From Acorus gramineus (lineage: Eukaryota > Streptophyta > Magnoliopsida > Acorales > Acoraceae), in NCBI GenBank assembly GCA_030737835.1, contig CM060847.1, positions 8,880,704-8,944,703 on the forward strand: DNA of 64,000 nt, read 5' to 3'. The notes beneath the pieces are model-generated. The model did not search any database. It was not told the origin of the DNA and was given only the letters and a program-made list of their open reading frames with translations. The position numbers and the translations under genes are program-made. Positions 1-12,100 of this stretch are shown piece by piece. Every line of letters starts with the position of its first letter. The stretch's first letter is position 1.

Positions 1-190
1 GTTTATATGCACAAGATTATAAAGTGACAGACCCCTACACACCATTTTCAACCCTGTACCTGGCATCTTCTCTTTCTAGACTTTACCTTAATGGGTTGGC
101 AACTTCTTATAATCAAATTCGTGTTAAGAATTAACCAATCAAAACCTGCCGTTGAACTTGCCTTATTTACAGCTTCTCTAGCTTCACTAC

Positions 191-3100
191 CTCCAGAGAT
201 TTGGACTCCAACAAAAGTTTTTGGCACATCATTTCGGCGTCCTCGTTCTCTCTCTTTAGTTGTTCCACCTGTGCCCAATAAGACCAGAAACCAAAATGGT
301 TCTCAGATTGAACCATTTTAAACCATCAAAGTTCACATTTAAGATCTTTAATGCTAGGTTTTGAATTCCATGTTTTGGACAATCAGACTTGTTCTATCAA
401 TTGGAATGACTACAGATCAGAGTATGAGAGTGGATTACCCTAAGTTGAAGATCTTTTACACTATTCTCGAACTTGGCGCACCTGAGAACATAGCAAATGA
501 GGAGTCATAATCAGAAAAGTCAGTAATTATTTATGGTGTTTGCCTTTCACAATTTTGTTTCTATGCTATCTAGTAGTATTTCATTTTCCTGTGCTATTAG
601 GATTTGGCCAACAAAAGAATCAATCCTTTTGGCAGTCCATCTCTTCTCCTATGACAAATAACACTCTAAACTTACCGTGCCAGCAGTTCATTTTGAACTT
701 CTGTTAATCTTGTGATCTCCTGCCATTGCTGGTTCTTGGCTTCATTGTCAATCTGCCATGACAGCACAAAGATCACCACAAACTTGAATGACAAAGCAAT
801 GATAATTTCTTGATGTTTGCATAATGTGCGTGTGTGTGTTTGTGTGTGTGTACATAAGTACACACATTGATTTTATATGTATGTATGTATGTATACATAT
901 ATATACACACATAGGGGTGGACCCAGGATTTTCTTGGAGGGGGGGGGGGGGGAGAGAAGAAAGTCACTTGAAATATAAGGGAAAATTAATTCCAAGTATC
1001 TTATTTAGTTCCTACTTTTTTAGGTCCTCAACTTTTTAACATATGAAAACAACCCCAAGTTAGCCGTTACATCTTTTTTGAGATCATTCTGTCCAAAGCA
1101 TGTTAGCATGTGCATTTTTCTACCTAGAATGCCCCCAAGTTTATAGGGTACAAGTGAACCGAGCTTTGATTAAGTCGGTAAGCACCTCTCACCTTTGTGA
1201 AAGAGATCAAAAGATCAAATCTTGGGAGCACCATTCTTCAAAAAAGTTTACAGGGTACAAAAATTATATAGCAATTTACAGGATACACAACAATGTACAA
1301 GGATTAATAACAATGTATGAACATTCCGAAAGTCAATAATGTTTACAAATGCATAACAATGTACAATTTTACATATAACAATGTACAAGCACCCGGAAGA
1401 CAGTTTATTTATCAATGTCAGGAGTGCATAACAATATACAAAGGGTATTTTCATAATCCAAAATGGTATAAGCAATCGGGAGGAGACGGATTGGCATAAA
1501 AAGTGTAACTAATTTATAGTGTTTTCATGTGCTAAAAAACGTACAGCGACAAAAAAAAAAGAAGGGATTCTAAAAAATGTTTGGAATCAGTGTTTCAAAA
1601 AAAATAAAACAAAATTCCATATATATACATTGTATCATTGATTTAAAATTTATTTAAACAAAAACATTCACAAAATCCATTGTATCTATCATTTATGAAA
1701 AATAATATTTTGAAAGATCAATTTGTTACACAATTTGACTTCGATTAGGACGAGAAAAGCTTTTGTAATCATGAGAAAACTTCTATTATCATTTCTTTCC
1801 TCTTTCTTTTTTTCGTTCTCTGGATGATATGAACATACGTTAGTTATTTTTTAAAATTTTGGGGGAGGGGGGGCGCACACTTTATACTTTGGGTCCGGCT
1901 GAGCACATATGTATATGTATACATATATCTGTGTGTCTACATACACAGAGAGAGAGAGAGATATCCATATGCTTAAATATATACACAAAGAGACATGTAT
2001 ATATAGAGAGAGATGTGTGCACTCGTGTGTGTATACATACACATATGTATATAGTTATATGGCGCGAACACTATACCCTCTTAACATGCGGTCACCTTGC
2101 AATCACCATCCAATCGGGGTTCATTGGAATTGGACAGTGAGAAAATGGTCCATAAAAAAATCATGAGAAAGGGGAGATCATGTGAAGAAAAATAAGGATC
2201 ACGATTCAGGGATATATATGTGATTCTTGGGTGATTTTTTTAGCTAGCTGATAAAAATCCATTCAATATGAAATGGTGACCGCACCTAAGTCTAGGGGAA
2301 TGGTGCCCGCATATGATCATCTCACCATAGACACACACGTGTGTGCACAACACAAATAGATATATACATATACGTGTATGTGTATACATGTATATATACA
2401 TTGAGATATGCATACATGTGTGTGTGTACATGCCTATTTACATAGTGAATACATACATACATACATATATAGATATCTATACATGTCTATATACATACAT
2501 ACATATATATATATACACACACATATATAATATCTCGTGTGTGTGTGTGAATCCGTAAACTGATATTCCTGACCTGCAACTCCATACTGCTTTCTGCTGG
2601 AGTCGTACTTGCACCAACAACCGCACGCCTCTCAGATGACTCTGGTGTATCCTTATGGATGGCCTGCCCTCCACTCCCTGATACTCCTGTTTACATGTAT
2701 TGGAAACAAAAAGATCAGATTCAGGTCAAAGACTTATGAGTCTTTGAAAGATGTCCAAGTGGATTTGGGCACTAAATACAATGAAAGCTTGACTGACTTG
2801 TCTGGTATTTAACAGATGATTGCTCCATCATGGAACTTGTACCTGTCTTTATGACCGGGGAGTTCACCGCAGTCACAACTGGCCTTCCTGGCAATATCCT
2901 AGAGTGAGTTCCCGCCGTGGCACCATCACTAATGTGTGGATCGGGATTCTGTTTTCTAAATTTTTCAGGAAGAGGTGGACAACGAAAAGAAACATATTCT
3001 GATGGACGCTTCCTAATGGGCGGATTATACCCAATCAAATGACAGTGGTACCTCCTGAATAATAAAACAAAATTGCATTAAATTTCTGCAGCCGGAGTCT

Positions 3101-6100
3101 TGCATCACTCAAGACCTGTAACCACCAACAAATAAATAAATAAGAATTCCACAATTATGTTCTAATCATACTAGTCAGATTATTCGAGTTAGAGCATGTA
3201 TTATCTTTGAAGAGGATACATTCCCAGATTTTTCCCTCTACAATCTTCGATTATATTAACAAAAGTGGCCTGTAGAAAAGAAGAAAAAAAATCCCTTGCT
3301 CTCTTGTTTTCTTCCTTCATCCTCGAGAGATTTAGATAAGATGCTTGCCCACTGTCAGGCCGATGGCAGAAATTACATATTAACAATAAATGAGATGAGA
3401 TATGATCTTCAATTAATATACATAATTAATTTCTAGGATTACTCCATATTTTGTGGAAAAAAATATTACTCCAAATTATGCAAGGAGCAACAAGAATTTG
3501 GAACACTCTCATATATAGACTATTCCAAAATTTTGATGTCAAATTTATGAATCATCATATGCCCAACTTCCCCATCTCGGGTCATTCCCAATTTATTATC
3601 CATCTCTCTCCAAGCTAACTCCACCCAAATTAGCTAGATTCTTTTACTGACCTTATATCACAATTTGCTCACCCATTCTTACAGGTGAAATAGTGGTAAA
3701 CATGTACACATCCAACCAATGTAAGACCATTTTATCTCCTATGAATATTTCTTTAAAGAATTGGTAAGAATCCTGTCACCAAATTTTATTATATCTTCTA
3801 TAAATATTATTCCTACACATTGCCCTTTAATCTCATTTCTAATTTTATCTTTTCTAATCTTACAACAAGTCCATTCAACATCCTCACTTCCACCGCACGT
3901 CCCCTCGCTGGCGGGGTGGATGAGTTGCATCCGCCCCACCTGGATGACCCAGGTTTGATCCCGGCCAACCCCCTTATGCCCAGTTGTTGCACCTGCCCCC
4001 TCAGGCCTTGCTACCAAAAAAAACATCCTCATTTCCATCACCGCAATCCATGTATTAACAGCCTAACATCAGATCCATACAACATGGTTGACAAAATAGC
4101 AGTCCAGAAAGAACATTTTATACCCCACAACTCTTTTCAATGACAGCCCAATAGTCTCAGTCCTAATTTTATCTTTTCTGAACTTACAATAAGTCCACTC
4201 AACATCCTCATTTCCACCACTGCAACCCATGTATTGATAACAGCCACACATCAGGTCCATACAACATGGAGCAAATTAGCAGTCCAGAAAGAACATTTTA
4301 AGCCACACAACTCTTTTCAACACCAAATTTTTGTTACCAGACAATAAAGTGAATAAAAAATTTCAGATTTTCAGTGGATTTGGGTTCGACAATTTAAACA
4401 ATTGAGCTCACCAATACTCAAGCGTCATTTCCTTCAGGCGACTTTCCAGTTTTTGAAATATATAGGATTTCTCAAAACCCTGCTTATCATGAGTTGGTTC
4501 AATGAAATTCGCTTCCAGAACACCTAATAAACATAATAACAGATTATTAGAAAACATTCAATTCAAAATGTCATAATCCAAGTCCTATCAACGCACATAA
4601 AGAAACTTCTTACCACAAACACCACTGCCTCCAGAATTTTGAGAACGAAGAACCTGCCAGAATGGCTGTATAATATGTCGGACAAAAGAAAGGAGAGAAA
4701 AAGACACCACCCTGAGCATTCAACATTCTTATAGAAAGGACAAACAAAAGAATTCACAATCTCACCAATATTAGGCGGTTTTTGTGGTAGACATTGAACC
4801 CATGTATATTCACTTCAGGAGCTTCATTGAGAAATCCTATCGTGGTTATAAGTGAAGGAGCCTAAAAATGTAGCCAACAAGAAGCCAAACAGCATGGTAA
4901 ATACTGAATCAGAGAAAAGCAATACAGAATGACAATATCATCTCCTTTCTATAGCACAGTGAACAAAAATAGTACTACATTGATAATGATGCATGCCATA
5001 AATAGTATTTATTACTCCAACAAATATAAAATATAACAATACCACTGACAAAAGAAGCCACACATTCGAAAGAATTTTACATGGGACCGAGGCAAACAGG
5101 TAAAGGTAGCCTTCCCAGCTTAAGGTCAGCCACGGGGGGTCCCTCCGATACCAAAAAAAAAAGCCACACATTCAGACTGATGGCCAAAAACATTGAAAAT
5201 CCTCGTATGATTGTAGCAAGAAGTTTGCAGATGTTCTTTTACCTAATAAGCAGGTATATAACACAACCTAAGCAAACTCTCCAACAAATACTGATGGAAA
5301 CGCTATGAACACAATTAATAATCAATTCATGAGTTTGTTTCTCACTTTAATTATAAATTGTGGCCATTGTATCAAAAAGCAACCCAGGACACCTAGCCAC
5401 CCACCTAGGTGTTTTGCCTGGCCCTTCGAATTGGACTACTAGGTGCTTACCAAGAGCCCCTTCCCAAGTGCCAGCCCTAAACTCTCGATCATATAAAAGG
5501 CCTCTTTCGAACCACTTTAATAAATGTTGCTATACAACATGCATATGCAAGAAAAATGTCAACAAACAATATTTTCTACAATACAAACAAATTGGCCCAA
5601 CAATCGAATTAGGACTCTTTGATTGCTAGCATGTTCATTCCGAGAAAAGAAAATTTCGAAGAAGCTGAGAATAATAATAGCAGGAATTCAGATAAGCACA
5701 TGACAAAATAAGTTTAAATTTATTTAGTGTCAAAAAAAGTATAGTTCAAAAAGTAAGTAGTTGGTCATCATTTGGATGAAAATGAATAAGAGGTAATTTT
5801 CCAGAGTCTTCAGACATCACTAGCCGGTGATCAAGTTAAAACAAATTAGAATAGTAAGTGCATAAGAGGAAACACTCTATACAATAAAATGATAGATCTT
5901 AAGATATGAATATATGCGCCACTCAAATACCATAGAAAAATGGAATTGCAGGAAGGGCATCTAGCACATCAAATACAAACCTCCACTTTTCCAATCTGTG
6001 GTTTATACAAGATATATTGGCAAAACTTGAGATCCTTAGTCAAATCACGATGATCAACAATGCAACCCCGCAATACTATCCTAAAATTGACCGGCAATTG

Positions 6101-9100
6101 CTTGTACAGGATAGATGAATAGACCTGAGAAGTTTAAAAATCCAGTTGAGCGAAAAGAAATGAAGAAAAACAAGCCAAAGCGAAATTCAAATGCAACTCA
6201 CACGAAGAGAGTGGCGATATTGGTTCCCTATATGCTGTTCTATTAAAGCCTTCCGGGTAGATCTGGTTTTTGTTAGACTAGGAGTCACATTAATTAGAAT
6301 ATCCTGCACCATACAGTATCAAGAAATTCATAGGAAGTGAAGTTTAATACCAAGGATGTGAAAATTCTATTCAAGCAAATCAATATCTACTTACCTCTAT
6401 ATCAGAATCAAAATCAAGCTCCATGTCACCATCATCGTTGTGCCACAGATTGTAAATGATGACTTTGGTGCCATGGCATCCTATGTCATCAAACTGCAAA
6501 TCCAGAGAAAATGTAAATTTCAAGTATCATGAAAATCCAAATTACACGAGAAATTCCAAAAAATCTAATAAATTGAAAATGTGGGCCAGCCCTTTAAGTT
6601 TTCCAAGTAAATAGTATCATGATTTCATGACAGGCATTGTCCTGTACATGAATTTTCCAAATGAACCATCATCACAAGGACTATTCTCAATCACTGATTA
6701 TTGATTTGATGAGATATTTCATGCATGTTGTGTTGTCTGCTTTCAACAACCCTGCCCACCTCTTCCTTACCAGGGACAAAACAAAGCATAAACGGGAGAC
6801 TTGATGCTATAGTACAAGGGTTTTTTTTTCAAGGATTCTTCAGGAGATTACATGCAAAAAAAACCAAAAAAATAAAAAATAAAATAAATAAAAAATTGGC
6901 ATCGGCTATGAAGTTTGAGAAATTACTTGCTCCAGCAGTTCAGTTTCTGATGCAAATGGTGACCACAGCAAAATTGTAGATAAATTAGTGTGGAAGTGCT
7001 TTTCACCTTGAAAAACTAACTTTTTTATCCTACCGGACTGATCAAACTGGTAATCCACCTACAACATGTCATTTTAAAAAATTACAGCCCCGAAGATGCA
7101 TACATAATGTTCATAATTGGATCAAAGATACTAAATCATCTAAAATAGAATGAAGACAAGCCCACAACAAACTCACCATTGGAACTACAATATCATCAGA
7201 TCCTACTTTTGTCAAAAAGGTATATGAAAGGAGCCCAACACTCTGAGTCAATGTCCTAATGCCAAACAAACGTATAAATGAGATACTTGACAATACTATT
7301 AGTTAATGGACAGATTACATTGTGGATTTTCTTGAGAAAAAAAAATTGTAAGTTCTGAATGAAAATACATTAAGACAACGCACATCAAACCTTTAGTCAA
7401 TATGCATAAGCAAAAATGGGAGTGTTTAACATCATTAAGTTGACAATGACTCAAATATAGGATTAACAGTCTATTAACATAAACATGTACTTTTGCATTC
7501 AAATTGTTTAAAATCAGATGTATAATCCTACTATTCCATACATTATGTTAGAGATCACTTAATAATTATTACAACAACCTCCATCCAGGTTAGGCCTGTC
7601 AACGGGTCACGGGTCGACCCGGACCCGATCATATGAACCCGTTGGACCTGATTAACTTTACCCAAAGATTATGTATTTTTTTTTAATTTATGATCCAACC
7701 TAACACTTATGATTCAACCAAACATTTATAACTAAATATTGAATAATCATTTAAAATTTTAAACATTTGAAATATCTATACAATCTTTTGACTTCACGTA
7801 AAAGCATAATAATCCAAACCGTATTCCAAATGTTCTCTCATAAAACATTTAAAAATCAAAATAGTTAAGAACTATTTATAATACATTAGACTCTATTAAA
7901 AAGAAAAAAAATGAAGCCATTGTAGGCCCTAGAAAAGTTTCTGAACTTCTCTTTGTCTGGCATGAACTTGTTAATGGGTCGACCCGCCCCGCCCGACCCA
8001 AGACCTGATATGAACCCGACCCGAAGGACCCGACAATCAAACAGGTCGGGTCCGAGTCCACCCCGACCCGTGGACAGGCCTAATCTAGGTCCTTTGAGAT
8101 CCACCCTCCCCTTTTCATTGTGGTGGCTAATCAGCTAACCCAGTATCTAAAACCATACAACACTCACATTGTCGAAACGCACACCTAAGTGTTTAAATAT
8201 GCATCAGCTTTATCACAGTGCTGAGACAGGCTGATGCAGATTAATATTAAAAGTGGATATGATTTTTATCATTTTATTTAAATTTTCCTTTTCAAATTAA
8301 GTTGGAGCGATCTTATTAATTAGAAAGTATGCCAAACAAAAGGAGATGAGGAATCTCCAATTACAAGATAAAGATCATTGAAGGAAAAAAATGAGAAGAG
8401 ATAAAGGAAAACCCCTCCAGAACCTGGTATGAAACCATATGAAAATATGAGAAAATATTTTATTTAGATATTAATTAATCAGTGGGTTTTTTTCCATTAA
8501 AATAAGGAGTGGTTAAATTGCCAGGAATATATTGAGTTGTTAGATAGTGAATGTAATAGCTTGTTGAGAGTGGTTGAAGATTTAGATTAGATATTATCCA
8601 ATTTCAACCAGCTTAAATGTCTATAAATGAGCCTCACTAGAATTGTAGAGGTCATTGAATTTGTTTAATTTTGTTTTCTCTTCAGCTTTACTTGAAGGCT
8701 CTTCAACTTATTTTTGGTCTTGCTAATCAACAATGTAGTATACTTGCCTATCCCTTTTTCAAAAAATCTTCCACATCGCTTTTTATCATACCTCACTACA
8801 TCATATGATATCAGAGCTTGACCTTCCATTCCGGCAAAATCTAGGAGGGATTAGTACCCAAGATAGCGAAAAGTCGAGGTGCAGGTCCACAGGGGGACAC
8901 AAATCACAAAGTCAAAGACCCAATTAGAGAATTTGTACGGTAGATGAAGATGTGTTTCTACAGTGGGTAACATAAACCAAACCCTCAAGAATGTGCGGGA
9001 GCATCTCGATAAAGTTGCAAGATAATCGTAGTCTTGGTCGTCTTCAAGCCCACAGAGCCTTCAACACGAGTCCGCGGTTTCAAACCAAGACCTTCACATG

Positions 9101-12100
9101 ACGACGCTTCAAGATACCTTTTTGCTAGACTGTCACCGTGTCCACATCAAGGACATAGAGTTCCACCTAAGTCATAGATAATCTAATGGGGAGGATGATC
9201 ATGCAATGACACCACCTCGATTTGACACGGCAAAGATATCCATAAGAACATAGGAATAACCTCTTTTTGGGAAAAGTCACCAGTACCACTTTCACATGGT
9301 GGGATTCTTGGTGAGGGATGGGATCACCGTTTTATTCTTTTTCTTCCCATCCTATATTTTGCTTGCATTTTTATGTTGTCGAAGATCTCCCGTCTCCCTT
9401 TTGTTCAAGGGACATCATACTATAAATGAAGCCCCTACCTTCTCTTCAAAAAAAATGTGTCCACTAACCCCATGACAATAGATAACGTTTCTTTGAGGTA
9501 TCTTCACAATGAACCTAAGAAGGCGAGGTGTGCGTCGTACCATCCAAAAAGAAGTGAAAACCTTTCATTCAACTCAAGTTTAGCAAAAAGACAAGTGCAA
9601 GGACCTCCTTGAAATGATGTACTACATGGAGGAACGCCACAACATAGACATCAACCTCGACTCCAAGGAACGCATTGATCTCATAAGTCTCAATCCTCCC
9701 CTATTTGACGCATACCATCATGATGACACATAGGAAGATGACATGAAAAATGATAGAGCTTCGAGAGAAAGGGAATGACATTGAGGAGCTCCACAATACC
9801 AACCCTCCTTGGTTTCATGAAGCCTCGTCCCTCATCATTAGGGGTGGTAAATGAGTCGAACAAGCCGAGCTTTGACATGTTCAAGCTCGGCTCGTTTATA
9901 AACGAGTCGAGTTGAGCCGAGCCAAGCTCACAAGCCTCAACGAGCCTAGCATTCTTCTTCATTTTAGGGTTTTTAGGGGTTAAAAACAAAATTTTAACCT
10001 AAAAGAGTCAAGTACATGAGCTTAAACGAGCATAACTTTGTATTGATTTAATGTCCTGATTTTATAAAAGAGTTGAGTCAAGCTTCAACTAAATTTTTTA
10101 TAACACAAATGAGTCGAGTTTGAACACAAAATGAAGCTCGATCCAGGTCCCGAGCCTAACCGAGCTTTAAAAATTGTTCAAGCTTGCTCAATTATCTAAT
10201 TGAACGAGCCCGAATGAGCTCAAACCGAGCCGAGCTTGAGCAGTTTAGTTTGTTTACCAGCCCTACTCATCGTCACACCCAAGTATCCTTAAAGTTGAAA
10301 TCGCGTCCAAAGGCAAACATGCAAAGAGCCAGAGAACTCATACTTCGTCAAATTGAATTGAATGAAGTCATACAGAAATCATCATCAACATCTCAACTTG
10401 TTCTGCTCATGATAACGGAAAGGCCTCTGTAGAGCATCAAGAAGATGATGAGGCAAGCACACCAAGGAAAACTTTGATGTTCAATTGACTATTGAATATG
10501 GGTAGTTCGACTTTCACCTTGTAGTCATGTCCACGATCAGGCACAACCACTATTTAGATATGCAATCTGTGAAGAGTGTAAGCGGCCGCATATGCGGTTC
10601 GGTCCGAAAACTTAACCGCATAAGGCCAAATGGCCCAATATGCGGTCCAGACCCGCATATGCAATTTGTATGCAAATAAGCGGCCGCTTATGCGGCCGAA
10701 CAATTTTTTTTATTTTATATAAGGGCTCACATGATTTGAATATAAACTTTTGGGGTGTCTTTATGTTATCGAATGACAGTCTTTGTATAGTTTTTATGCT
10801 TTCTCTTGGATGTTAGGGTTGCTTTGGAAGCTTTAGCACTCTTTTTTTTTTTTTTTTTACTTTCTATTTTTCTAAACATCTGGGATCTATCACTATACAT
10901 TTACTTAAAAACCTAGATTTATCGCTTAGGAAACTTTATAGTTTTGTACCTAAAAAACTAATGTCGACTTACTTTTATTGTTCAAATATTTCTCTAATTT
11001 GTGATCAAAGACCTTTGTTATTAATTATTAATAGATATATGTATTTATCTTATTATCTATTGTTTGAAAATAATCGTATTTATTAATAAAAATAACACCG
11101 CATATACTCTATGCGATACCCTAACCACACACAAACCGCATACTGCATTTATAAACACTGGGCACAACTAAGATCCCAAGCTCCTGATATGATGAATCAG
11201 CATCTTCCTATTAACACAAGATTCATTGAATGAGATCTCTCCCCTATTACGCACGAAAGCCTCCCTTGACTCCTTGACGATTGGTTATCAAATTTGCTAA
11301 GCATTTGTCAACCTTCGAACAATGGCCTCAAGGGCATTGAACAACTCGACGGTGATGGCGTCCATATTTTCTTGATGTTCTACGTTTTTTTTGGGGTTCG
11401 AGATGGTTCGGGTAGATTTTGGGGTTAGGTGAGAAAAGGATGTGAGGGGGGTAATTTGTCAAGGTTTTGTTGGTTATTCTCCACAACGAGGCTCTGATAC
11501 CAATTTGGGACAGCCTGGGTAGGGCGGTGCTTAAAGAAAGAAGAGAAAGGCAGCGTCTCCACAAAGATAACGTTCCTATGAATCTCCACAAGAAGACAAA
11601 AAGACAACGCCTTTGCAGAGATAAAATCCTACAAATCCATGTAGGCTCCTTGAGTATACAAGGAAGAAGATAATACACTCTAAATAAAGTTTTAAAAAAA
11701 TTATAAAACAAGTCTCTGACAGCCTGTTTGAGTCAATAAATGTCAATCAAAAACCCATCTATGAAAAGTCTGTAAAAAAAATTGCAAAGTCGACAAAAGC
11801 CTATCACTTAAAAAATATCCGCAAAAATCTCTCAAAGCCTCAATCGACTAACCCCTGTCAGTGCAAGTCTTAAGAATGGTGAACGGGGATGAGAAATCAT
11901 CCCTTCTATATGTGTGGAGTGCAACGAATGTTGCAAACGCCAATACTCAAAAGAATTATATGGTTTAAGAAGGAAGGTTGTAGGCTTGTAATTGTGTTCA
12001 TTGATAGGAGATGCAATTGCCAAATGAGAGAGATTATATGCTTATAATCAATCATTAATAGGAGATGGGTAAGCCAAATGTTAAACTTCTTATCATGTTA

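Noticed and set aside
7886-8104. 72-codon minus-strand frame
   Set aside because: Runs through the end of a hAT-type MITE; GACCCG repeats create the open frame.
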